From Candidatus Hydrogenedentota bacterium (lineage in GTDB: Bacteria; Hydrogenedentota; Hydrogenedentia; Hydrogenedentales; SLHB01): DNA of 17,055 nucleotides. Both the position numbers and the translations under genes were made by a program. Numbering within the stretch: the stretch's first letter is position 1; each line of letters begins with the position of its first letter. Positions 6,463 through 13,969 of this stretch are shown here, in pieces. The notes below the pieces were generated by a model. The model made no database searches and was not told the origin of the DNA. It saw only the letters and a list, made by a program, of their open reading frames with translations. The stretch is from the NCBI GenBank assembly GCA_003552765.1, contig PUOI01000563.1, forward strand, positions 1 to 17,055. The letters run 5' to 3'.

Positions 6463-7683
6463 CTATCCGACGCTTCCACTCATGTCAAGTATCGGAAGCA
6501 ATATAGCCAGCACCATAAACCCTACGAACAATCCCATCATGATGATTATAATGGGTTCGAGCACGCTTACCAAGGCGTCCACCGTCAGCTCGACATCTTC
6601 CTCGTAGGTGTCGGAGACCTTGATAAGCATACCCTCGATTTCGCCGCTTCGCTGCCCCAGCTCTGTCATATGAACGAGCATGGGCGGGAAAAGGTTAGCC
6701 TCGCGTAGCGGCTGGGCAAGATCCCGTCCGCGGCGCACGCCGGTTTTCACCTCTTCCATGGCCTCCTCGAACACGCGATTCTGAAGCACGGTTTTCACAA
6801 TGTCCAGCGCGGACATCATGGTAAGCCCGCTCTCCAGCATGGTGCCCAGGGTCCGCGAAAACCGCGCGCAGATCATCTTGGAGTACAGCTTGCCGAAGCC
6901 GGGCAGCCAAAGCTTGAACGTGTCCCAGTGATAGCGGCCCGCGGGCCTTGCAACCCAAGCCCGCCAGATGGCGAAAGCGCCAAGTATGCTCACCGCAATC
7001 ACCCACCAGTAGGCGACCAGGAAATCGGTAATTCCGATGAGCATTACGGTAATAAAGGGCAGGGCCTCTTCTTGCCGTTCAAAAATCTGGACGATTCGGG
7101 GCACAATAAAGATCATCAAAAAGACGATTAGCAGCAGCCCGAAACCCGCCATGCACGCGGGATAAACCAGCATGGAAAGCACGCGGTGCTTCAGTTTCAG
7201 TTGCCGCTCCAGCACTTCGGCGAGCCGGAACAGCACCTGCTCCAGGCCGCCGCTCGACTCGCCCGCCCGCACCATGTTGACGTACAGATTATTGAACACC
7301 CGGGGATGTTTGTCGAGCGCGTCTCCCAGGGTCGAGCCGCTGTTCACGTGGTCCCGTACATCATAAATCGTCTTGTGCAGACGGGGATTCGCGGTTTGTT
7401 GAAGCGTGGCGTTCAGCGCCTCCACCAACGGCATGCCGGCCTGAAGCAGCACCGCCAAGCTGCGGGTGAACACGGTGATGTCGCGCAGCTTGATCCGTCC
7501 GCCGCCGAAGCTTATTTCACGGGACGTTCCCGCGACTTGCTTCTCGAACGTTTCCGTTACCGTGGTGGGATAAAGCTGCTGGTCCCGCAACTTGCGGCGC
7601 GCGCCCGCCGCCGTGTCGGCGTCAATGACGCCTTTCACGGACTTGCCGCTTGCAGCTATCGCCTCGTATTCGTAAACCGCCAT
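6463..7683 (-). CDS. gspF: Type II secretion inner-membrane platform protein GspF
   Basis: GspF is a polytopic inner-membrane protein thought to couple GspE ATP hydrolysis to pseudopilin addition. It has the standard N-terminus (VYEYEAIAASGKSVKG). Two repeated cytoplasmic GspF domains follow (about 70-195 and 270-395), each containing LxxGxxxxxAL-type helices and a GExSG/GQRSGEIE turn. Membrane helices lie at about 170-195, 220-240 and 377-399. Length 406 aa is normal. The ATG at 7683 lies 52 nt after the gspE stop, the second-largest gap inside the operon after G-to-H, with only a modest GGAAG upstream. No internal promoter is obvious in the gap. Confidence 0.97.
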   Translation of the reverse strand: MAVYEYEAIAASGKSVKGVIDADTAAGARRKLRDQQLYPTTVTETFEKQVAGTSREISFGGGRIKLRDITVFTRSLAVLLQAGMPLVEALNATLQQTANPRLHKTIYDVRDHVNSGSTLGDALDKHPRVFNNLYVNMVRAGESSGGLEQVLFRLAEVLERQLKLKHRVLSMLVYPACMAGFGLLLIVFLMIFIVPRIVQIFERQEEALPFITVMLIGITDFLVAYWWVIAVSILGAFAIWRAWVARPAGRYHWDTFKLWLPGFGKLYSKMICARFSRTLGTMLESGLTMMSALDIVKTVLQNRVFEEAMEEVKTGVRRGRDLAQPLREANLFPPMLVHMTELGQRSGEIEGMLIKVSDTYEEDVELTVDALVSVLEPIIIIMMGLFVGFMVLAILLPILDMSGSVG

Positions 7684-7735
7684 GGACTCGCTTCCGTGTT
7701 TGCCTTATTCGTTCCCATTCCGGGATAACTTGGCC

Positions 7736-9469
7736 TTAATCCAGCACTTCTTCCAGAAGTTCATCGCGCGTCACGCGCAACACCTCTTCTATCGTCGATA
7801 CGCCCTCGAACACTTTCACGGCCCCGTCCTCGCGCAACGTGCGCATGCCGTGCTTCTTCGCTTCCCGCTTGATGACGTTCGAATCGGCTCCCTTCAGCGT
7901 GAGGTCTTGTACGCGCGGCGTCATGACGAGAAGCTCGAAGATACCAGTCCGGCCCATGTACCCCCGCTGCTGGCAGTGGCTGCAGCCCGCGCCAAAATAC
8001 ACCGGCTTGCCCGCCACGGCATCGGGATCCACCCCAAGCTCGCGGATGCTCTCGGGTTTCGGCTCATAGGCCTCTTTGCAATGCGGGCAAATCCGGCGAA
8101 CCAAGCGCTGCGCCATGATGGCGATGGTCGACGAACTCACCAGGAAAGGCTCGATGCCCATGTTCACTAGCCGCGTAATCGCGCCGGCGCTGTCGTTGGT
8201 GTGCAGCGTGCTGAACACCAAGTGGCCCGTCAAAGAGGCCTGCACGGCCATCTCGGCGGTCTCAAGGTCGCGGATCTCCCCAACCAGAATGATGTCGGGG
8301 TCTTGCCGCAGGATGCTGCGCAACCCGGCGGCGAAGGTGAGCCCGATCTTCGGACGCACCTGAATCTGCCCAATGCCGCTCATCTGATACTCGATGGGGT
8401 CTTCCACCGTGATGATATTCTTGTCGGGCGAATTCACCCGCTGCAGGCCCGCATATAGCGTCGTGGACTTGCCCGACCCCGTGGGCCCCGTGACCAGCAT
8501 AATGCCATGCGAGCTGAGAAGGAGCCGGTCCACAAGTTCGTAATCCTTGCGGGCCATGCCGAGTTCCTCAAGGCCAAACAGAAACGTGCCCTTTTCCAGA
8601 ATACGCATCACCACCCGTTCGCCGTACGCGATGGGGATGATGGACACGCGGATGTCGATTTCCTTGCCGCTCAGGCGAATCTTGATGCGGCCGTCCTGCG
8701 GCAGGCGGTGTTCGGCGATGTTGAGGTTCGCCATGATCTTGATGCGGGAGACCACGGCCGCCTGCTGACTGCGCGGGACACTGAACTTTTCGTAGAGCAC
8801 CCCGTCAATACGGTACCGGACACGGACGTCCTTCTCGAACGGTTCGACATGGATGTCCGAGGCCCGCTCCTTGACCGCGCCGGAGATCAGCAGGTTGATG
8901 AGCTTGATGATTGGGGCCTCGTTGGCCAAATCCAGCAGGTCGCGTTCGGATTCCACGCGGTCGAGGTCGTGAATCGCGTCTTCGTCGCTGCTCAAGGCGA
9001 TATTGTCGATCATCTCGGCGGCGTTTTCGCCTTGCTGATCAAAGTAACTATCGATGACCGCCTGGATGTCGCTCTTCCGGCAAATGACGGGGATCACTTT
9101 ACCGCCCAGCAGCAACCGGAGGTCGTCAAGCGGCAACAGGTTGACGGGATCGTTTACGGCCACATAGTACGCCGCCCCATTCTGGCGGAACGGCACCATG
9201 TGATATTCGCGAATGAAGCTGATCGGCACCTGGGTGATCAGCGACGAGTCCATTTGCTCGTTGACGCCGCGGTCGAAGGCGATGCCCGTCTGCTCGCTCA
9301 ACGCTTCAAGGATGTGGTCCTCTTCATTGTACCCCAGCTCCATGAGGATCTCGCCCAGCCGTTTGGGACGGACCCGCTGGAGTTCCAGGGCCTCGTCAAT
9401 ATGCTCCTGGTGCGCATATTCCAGATTGATGAGGATCTCGCCGATCAGTGTCGCCTGTTGAGCACTCAC
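7736..9469 (-). CDS. gspE: Type II secretion assembly ATPase GspE
   Basis: GspE is a cytoplasmic hexameric ATPase that powers pseudopilus assembly. All motor motifs are intact: Walker A GPTGSGKST (328-336), Asp box ITVEDPIE (353-360), Walker B IILVGEIRD (393-401) and His box STLHTND (420-426). The zinc-binding tetracysteine is C461, C464, C496 and C499. The N-terminus has two parts. A GspE_N-like domain spans about 78-145. Ahead of it is a tandem repeat of two 24-residue units (8-31 and 37-60) separated by exactly five residues, resembling MshEN cyclic-di-GMP receptors. A long acidic linker (145-182) follows. The start is a GTG at 9469, 7 nt after the gspD stop. Length is 577 aa. Confidence 0.98.
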   Translation of the reverse strand: MSAQQATLIGEILINLEYAHQEHIDEALELQRVRPKRLGEILMELGYNEEDHILEALSEQTGIAFDRGVNEQMDSSLITQVPISFIREYHMVPFRQNGAAYYVAVNDPVNLLPLDDLRLLLGGKVIPVICRKSDIQAVIDSYFDQQGENAAEMIDNIALSSDEDAIHDLDRVESERDLLDLANEAPIIKLINLLISGAVKERASDIHVEPFEKDVRVRYRIDGVLYEKFSVPRSQQAAVVSRIKIMANLNIAEHRLPQDGRIKIRLSGKEIDIRVSIIPIAYGERVVMRILEKGTFLFGLEELGMARKDYELVDRLLLSSHGIMLVTGPTGSGKSTTLYAGLQRVNSPDKNIITVEDPIEYQMSGIGQIQVRPKIGLTFAAGLRSILRQDPDIILVGEIRDLETAEMAVQASLTGHLVFSTLHTNDSAGAITRLVNMGIEPFLVSSSTIAIMAQRLVRRICPHCKEAYEPKPESIRELGVDPDAVAGKPVYFGAGCSHCQQRGYMGRTGIFELLVMTPRVQDLTLKGADSNVIKREAKKHGMRTLREDGAVKVFEGVSTIEEVLRVTRDELLEEVLD

Positions 9470-9476
9470 TATCGCT

Positions 9477-11894
9477 CTACCTCTCCATGTCGCCCCGGCG
9501 GAACTGCTCGCCGCGCATAAGCCGTTCGGACATATCCTCGCTGGGCCGGTAATGCGTGCGCATCTCGTGGCGGCCCTGGAGCTTCCTTATGAAACCGCGC
9601 TCGAACAGCACGTCCACGTTGCGCCGGTGGAATTCACCTAGCTTCGCTTGGGTCAAGCGGTCGGCGTCGCGATCGTCATGCACGATGTGCGGCGTGACAA
9701 GCACCACCAGATTCCGCTTCTGCCGGGCCGTGGACCGTTGCCCGAACAGCCAGCCCAAGAACGGCAAATCGCCAAGTATGGGCGTCTGGCGCGTGGCCTT
9801 GTCGGTGTCCTCGCTGATAAGACCGCCGATGATGGCCACTGACCCGTCCTTCACCACGACCCGGTTGGTGACTTGACTCTTGGACAGCGTCGGCCCCACG
9901 ACGTTGGGATCCGCTCCGACAGGGCTTTCCACCGTCTGGGAAACCTCGACATCCAGTTGAAGGCTTACGTAATCCCCCTCGCTTATCCGGGGGGTCACCT
10001 CAAGCATGATGCCCACGTCTTCGCGGTTAACCCGGGTCAGCGCGCCTGTCCGAAAGTCGGCGTCGTCCAGCGCCGGCCTTGTGCCCGAAATGAAGGGCAC
10101 CTCTTGCCCCACCAAAATGCGCGACTCTTCGTTGTCCACGGCAAACAGGCTGGGCTGGGACAGCACCTCCAGCTCCGTCATGGACTCCAAGGCCGTCATA
10201 AGCAATGGGATGTTGGGAATCTGCTGGGTTATCGCCCCGCCCTGCCCGTCGGGCATCGTAATCTCGGTGGTGCCGTCTATCCAGCCGCCGGTGAAGCCCG
10301 TGCCCGTCATCGCAAGGGGGCCCCGGCTCATCACGTTGGCGAGATCCACCACGTTGCTCAACGCGAAGAAATCGCTCTCGTCCAGCGCGGCCGACTCCAC
10401 GGACAGCTCGAAATTGTCGTTGATCACCACCTCCATGATGATAACCTCGACGTAGACCTGCCGCTTCGGCGTGTCCAACTGCGAGATCAAGTGTTCGATC
10501 AGCTTATAGTCTTGCGGAGAGGCCGTAATGAGCAGCGCATTCGTCTGCTCATAGGTGGCGATGCCCACTTGGCGCTCAAACGCCCGCACGCGCCCGCCAG
10601 GTCCCGCCTCGGCATCCTCCTCCCCGGCGGCCACGTTGCCGATCATGTTGTTGAGCGCCTCGGAGACCGCCTCGGCATCCGCATTCATCAACTCGTATAC
10701 GTGCAGGTTATTGGCCTCGTACGGGGTAGGTGCGTCCAAACGGTCAACGAGGTCACGCACCTGTTCCATGATGCCCTCGGTGGCCACTACAATAAGGGCG
10801 TTTTGCCGCTCGTCGGGGACAATGCGCAACGTCTGTTGCCGCGTTCCGACCACCAGGGCTTCGTCATCGCCCGGGATCATCGCCCGCCGGCGCGCCGCGG
10901 CCTGTTGCGCCGCCGTGGGTCTATCCGGGACGCCCTCCGCTTGAGCGGCGGGCTGCCCGCCTTCCGGGCCGATCAACACCTCTTGCACCTGCTGGGCAAC
11001 CCGCTCGGCGCGGGTGTATTCCAACACAAACATCTCGGTCTGGGTCTCATAGCCCGGCTGATCCACTTGGTCCAGGAAATCAAGCATGTTCCGCACGCCG
11101 TTCGCCACGTCGGTTATGATAAGCGTGTTCGTCGGCGCGTACACATCCACGCGGGCGTTGTTCGACCCCAGATTCGTCAGCAGCTGCATGATTTCCTCGG
11201 CGTTCGCGTACCGGACCGGCACAATGTGCGTGGAAAACCGGTCGAACCCATCGGGTTCTACTTCTCTCCCGTAATAATAGGGATAGGCCTCCGTCAAGTC
11301 CCCCGTAGGCACCACCTTAATGAGGTGGCCATCCACGGCGGGCACCATGGAGAACCCCCGGGTTTGCAGCACGGATTCCAGTACCTCGTATACTTTTTCC
11401 GCCGGAATAGGAGAATGACTAATAATAGTCACAGGGGTCTGGATATTCTCGTCAATATCAAAATTCAACCCGGTCATCGCGCCCACGGATCGTATGACCT
11501 GGTTCAACGGCACGTTTTCAAAATCGAATTCCACGGGCTCGTCTATGTCGAAGCCCAGCGCAAGGTTGGGCCGGCTCCGCACATCCCGGCCGGGCGTTCG
11601 AAGCCCCTCCCGGAAAGGCTCCATCGGACTTGGGCCGGTCATCACGCCATCAACCATGTCCGGCTGGACCATGGGCTCATCCGGCACATCCGGTTCAGGC
11701 GCATCGGGCGCTTCAGGCTCAAGCACTTCCACATCGTCCGGGGCCGCGGCAGGCTGCTCTTGAACAGGCGCCTCGGCGGGCTGCTCGTCTTGAGCCCAAA
11801 CCGGCCCACTCCACACCACGCTAAGCGCTATTGCACCAGCCGCCAGGATTCCCCGTAGACACACACTCCCCCTCATCGCTTCTCGGTGTTCCAT
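9477..11894 (-). CDS. gspD: Type II secretion outer-membrane secretin GspD
   Basis: GspD forms the multimeric outer-membrane channel. A Sec signal peptide (about 1-35, ending VWAQ) is followed by a Pro/Glu/Ala-rich acidic segment (36-80). Then come N0 (about 118-195), N1 (222-282), N2 (286-390, with an Ala/Gln/Arg-rich insertion near 312-342), N3 (396-476) and the secretin core (about 478-737). The core ends in the signature region GGLISEDTDKA and ILGDLPFLGWLF (704-717). A basic C-terminal tail (738-805) may be the pilotin-binding or anchoring segment. No pilotin gene is in the window. Length 805 aa is above the common 650-700, mainly from the acidic segment and tail. The ATG at 11894 is chosen. 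A second ATG at 11876 also leaves a signal peptide, and neither has a strong ribosome site. Confidence 0.97.
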   Translation of the reverse strand: MEHREAMRGSVCLRGILAAGAIALSVVWSGPVWAQDEQPAEAPVQEQPAAAPDDVEVLEPEAPDAPEPDVPDEPMVQPDMVDGVMTGPSPMEPFREGLRTPGRDVRSRPNLALGFDIDEPVEFDFENVPLNQVIRSVGAMTGLNFDIDENIQTPVTIISHSPIPAEKVYEVLESVLQTRGFSMVPAVDGHLIKVVPTGDLTEAYPYYYGREVEPDGFDRFSTHIVPVRYANAEEIMQLLTNLGSNNARVDVYAPTNTLIITDVANGVRNMLDFLDQVDQPGYETQTEMFVLEYTRAERVAQQVQEVLIGPEGGQPAAQAEGVPDRPTAAQQAAARRRAMIPGDDEALVVGTRQQTLRIVPDERQNALIVVATEGIMEQVRDLVDRLDAPTPYEANNLHVYELMNADAEAVSEALNNMIGNVAAGEEDAEAGPGGRVRAFERQVGIATYEQTNALLITASPQDYKLIEHLISQLDTPKRQVYVEVIIMEVVINDNFELSVESAALDESDFFALSNVVDLANVMSRGPLAMTGTGFTGGWIDGTTEITMPDGQGGAITQQIPNIPLLMTALESMTELEVLSQPSLFAVDNEESRILVGQEVPFISGTRPALDDADFRTGALTRVNREDVGIMLEVTPRISEGDYVSLQLDVEVSQTVESPVGADPNVVGPTLSKSQVTNRVVVKDGSVAIIGGLISEDTDKATRQTPILGDLPFLGWLFGQRSTARQKRNLVVLVTPHIVHDDRDADRLTQAKLGEFHRRNVDVLFERGFIRKLQGRHEMRTHYRPSEDMSERLMRGEQFRRGDMER

Positions 11895-11904
11895 GTTCGC
11901 CAGC

Positions 11905-12834
11905 TCACTCCAAACGGTAGGTAATCATCTGTGGTTCGCCGTCCCGGAGGATCCCAACCCGAAACGTGTCCAGATCTCCGAACCGGTTCAAGATTTCCAT
12001 GATGCGTTCCTCGCTGTCAATGTCGATGCCATTCACAGTTTGGATCACATCGCCATCGCGCAAATTGAGTTCGTCAGCCAGGGGCAACTGACTGATGTTT
12101 GCCGCGGTGAGTCCCGCCACCTCTCCGGAATCGTCCCGGTGAAGTTGCGGTTGCGCCTGATTGATTATCTCAGCGTAATTCTCCGTCAGCTCCCTGCTAA
12201 CCTGCTCGCGGGTAAGCCTTACTTCATTGCCGGAACCGGACGAGCGGGGGCTCTCCCGGCGCGGGGGCGGCTCGGGACGGCGGCTTGCTTGCTGGATGGG
12301 CGCCGGTTCCTCGTCATCGTCGTCATCCATCCGCAATATCAGCCGCTCATTCGTGGAGTGATTAAAGAGCACGGCCCGCCGTCTGCCGACTTCCTCAAGC
12401 ACGATCTGGTCCAAGACGACATCGTCAACGGAATACACCTCGAGATTGCGCTGGGCCGCGTTTTCGATAAGCGCCCTTGAATAGGGGCTGCTTTCCGAAG
12501 CGCGTGCGGTACCGCGCAGCGTCAACGGGAGGCCATGATCCACCACTTCTTCCACCGGCGCGGGTTCGGGCTCTTCGGGTTCCTCATCCCGCTGAGACCG
12601 GGCAGCGTCTCCAAACAGGCCGCTTTCCATGATCTGCTCGTAATGGCTCCGCGACTCTACTCCGGCGAACTGCAACTCGTCGAGCCGGTTCACCGCGGTC
12701 TGGTCTCCCGCGCTCACGCCGCCGGGGTCCTCGTAGTACTTGGAAACCACAAGGAACGCGACGCCCGCAACAAGTAACGCGAGCACGAAGTCTAGCGCCA
12801 AAAAACTTTGTCGAATCAGAAGGGCTTTCAGCAT
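11905..12834 (-). CDS. gspC: Type II secretion inner-membrane connector GspC
   Basis: GspC links the inner-membrane platform to the secretin and takes part in substrate recognition. It has a short cytoplasmic N-terminus, one membrane helix (about 13-31) and a periplasmic linker. The homology region of beta strands is at about 100-168, with GLPLTLRGTA at its start. An acidic then Pro/Arg-rich linker (169-205) precedes a C-terminal PDZ domain (about 206-309). The PDZ contains LNLRDGDVIQTVNGI, the family's conserved ligand-loop region. Length is 309 aa, normal. It is the first gene of the operon. The ATG at 12834 has AGGA 5 nt upstream. A PDZ domain marks the PulC/OutC type rather than the coiled-coil type. 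Confidence 0.93.
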   Translation of the reverse strand: MLKALLIRQSFLALDFVLALLVAGVAFLVVSKYYEDPGGVSAGDQTAVNRLDELQFAGVESRSHYEQIMESGLFGDAARSQRDEEPEEPEPAPVEEVVDHGLPLTLRGTARASESSPYSRALIENAAQRNLEVYSVDDVVLDQIVLEEVGRRRAVLFNHSTNERLILRMDDDDDEEPAPIQQASRRPEPPPRRESPRSSGSGNEVRLTREQVSRELTENYAEIINQAQPQLHRDDSGEVAGLTAANISQLPLADELNLRDGDVIQTVNGIDIDSEERIMEILNRFGDLDTFRVGILRDGEPQMITYRLE

Positions 12835-13030
12835 ATCAATCCTGCTATCCCGCTACTTGCCGATATTCCCGGCATTCGTTCAAGTGCTTCTTCCAAGATT
12901 AGGGTGAACTTCCCACAACACGGCAGCGGCGCGGCGCCTGCTTTCTTAGCCACTAAACATGATCTCCCGCTGCCCCTCGTGATGTCCTTTTGCACCCGCC
13001 CTCCCGGCTACGTTGGGTAACGCCCCCTTG

Positions 13031-13068
13031 CCAAAAGGGGTTGACAGTACCAAAAGGGGTTGACAGTA
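13031..13068. repeat. Two perfect tandem copies of a 19-bp unit
   Basis: CCAAAAGGGGTTGACAGTA occurs at 13031-13049 and again, with no spacer and no mismatch, at 13050-13068. The first copy's CCAAAAGGGG also pairs with the CCCCTT just before it. The repeat lies about 200-235 bp upstream of gspC. It may be a paired regulator-binding site or a recent slippage or insertion duplication. Each copy contains TTGACA on the plus strand, but no plus-strand gene follows. Confidence 0.8.
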
Positions 13069-13120
13069 AGCCCGGTCAGCTTTACACATCCCTGCTACCC
13101 TGGCTCTTCGGCACACTACG

Positions 13121-13132
13121 ATGACACGTCAT
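13121..13132. promoter_or_regulatory. Palindromic site ATGAC-N2-GTCAT, possible operator
   Basis: ATGACACGTCAT has two perfect 5-bp half-sites in inverted orientation around a 2-nt centre. The site lies between the candidate promoter and gspC. The symmetry fits a dimeric regulator, but the site is short and could be chance. No regulator gene is nearby. Confidence 0.25.
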
Positions 13133-13197
13133 TGGCAGGGTTCCGGCATGGCAAGCCCTAGCTCACTTTCGCCGGCCGGCTGCCCGGACTCATATCT

Positions 13198-13227
13198 ATT
13201 ATCGTCTAGCCGCTTCTACTGTATCAA
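13198..13227 (-). promoter_or_regulatory. Candidate sigma-70 promoter of the gsp operon
   Basis: On the minus strand, TTGATA (13227-13222) is followed after 18 nt by GATAAT (13203-13198). Each hexamer has one mismatch to consensus. Transcription would start near 13190 and read toward gspC with an untranslated leader of roughly 350 nt. It lies about 70 nt downstream of the metalloprotease terminator, where a new promoter is expected. Confidence 0.45.
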
Positions 13228-13295
13228 ACACTAACACAACGACTCCGGTTCCCTGTCTTGCCCGCCCGCGCCAACTGACCGCGCAGGCAGGACGC

Positions 13296-13331
13296 AAAAC
13301 GGGCTCCGACATCCCTGGAAATCGGAGCCCG
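13296..13331 (-). terminator. Intrinsic terminator after the metalloprotease gene
   Basis: On the minus strand a perfect 10-bp stem, CGGGCTCCGA (13331-13322, read as its complement) with TCGGAGCCCG (13309-13300), encloses a 12-nt loop and is followed at once by TTTT (13299-13296). It begins 29 nt after the stop at 13361. Stem strength and T-run match Rho-independent termination. It separates the metalloprotease transcript from the gsp operon. Confidence 0.85.
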
Positions 13332-13360
13332 CCGCCAAAAGACGCGCAAAACACTGAAGG

Positions 13361-13969
13361 TTATCGGTTGTTCTTTCGTTCATCCACCAAGGCATGAAGA
13401 TAATCCAGGGCCTCATCCAGCTTCAACTGGCTGGCGGCGCGCCGTTCACCCTCGCTCTCCTTGGTTTCGCTTAGGGTCCTTGCCAAGTCCCTGAGGATGT
13501 GTCCGCCCCGGAGGGTCTTCTCCCCGGTTTCTTCATCTTCGACAATCTGGCCCTTGCCGTCTTTTCCCGCGACCACCACGTGGCCATTGCCCCTTGTGCT
13601 GTTCTGCAGGAAGAGGAGGACCTCCTCGCCGGGCTCAAAGGTTGGCATATGCGTAACGTGGGCGGCGATTGAACCGACCTGTCCACCCATCATGGTGAAG
13701 TGGGTGTAGGACTCGCTATTCTTGCGGCCCTTAATCGTTTCGTCGACTTCCACGGTGACATCGGTCACGATTTGCTGCTGTTCGTTCCAGTAACTCTCCA
13801 CGGCGACTACCGTGCCCGTGATGATATCGTCAGACCTATCCACGGCTTGGGAAAGATTCAGCTGGAATTGATGACCAAAAGCCGGCTGCGCGGCGAACCC
13901 CAGGGCCACGGTCAATAGAACAACCGCGGCGGCTCCATACGCAACGCGGCGCCGCGCGCCCTTTACCAT
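13361..13969 (-). other. Possible independently translated product nested in the metalloprotease frame
   Basis: Codon 584 of the metalloprotease frame is ATG (13969). From it the product would be 202 aa: a basic start (MVKGARRR), a hydrophobic core (YGAAAVVLLTVALGF), a plausible cleavage region AQPAFGH, then the exported domain. This is the structure of a normal Sec signal peptide. The domain has no fold I can name. I recall similar stand-alone proteins beside matrixins in other bacteria but could not check this. Either the two genes have fused without a stop, or the second is also started internally. Confidence 0.35.

Larger units (their letters stand above)
12835..13295. other. Control region upstream of the secretion operon
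   Basis: This non-coding stretch separates the metalloprotease terminator from gspC. It contains a candidate minus-strand promoter, a short palindrome, a 19-bp tandem repeat and a hairpin CCCCTT/AAGGGG at 13024-13029/13035-13040. It also contains a self-complementary GCCGGCCGGC at 13171-13180 and a possible 41-codon leader ORF at 12953-12828. If the promoter is right, the untranslated leader is about 350 nt, long enough to hold regulation. I do not recognise a riboswitch class in it. Confidence 0.5.

Noticed and set aside
9873..11858. Very long plus-strand open frame (661 codons) opposite gspD
   Set aside because: GspD on the minus strand has full secretin signatures. The antisense translation is His/Arg/Gly/Leu-rich with no motif, caused by codon bias in the real gene.
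528..12834. Type IV pilus or Tad system instead of type II secretion
   Set aside because: GspC with a PDZ domain, GspL/GspM, GspK without Glu at +5 and a GspG-type major pseudopilin in canonical C-to-M order identify a T2SS.
12808..13020. Plus-strand 70-codon frame overlapping the start of gspC
   Set aside because: It runs antisense into gspC, has no convincing ribosome site and no recognisable protein features. It lies in a region better explained as the operon leader.
13041..13088. Plus-strand TTGACA followed after 17 nt by TACACA as a promoter
   Set aside because: The -10 match is poor, the TTGACA comes from the tandem repeat, and no plus-strand gene follows.
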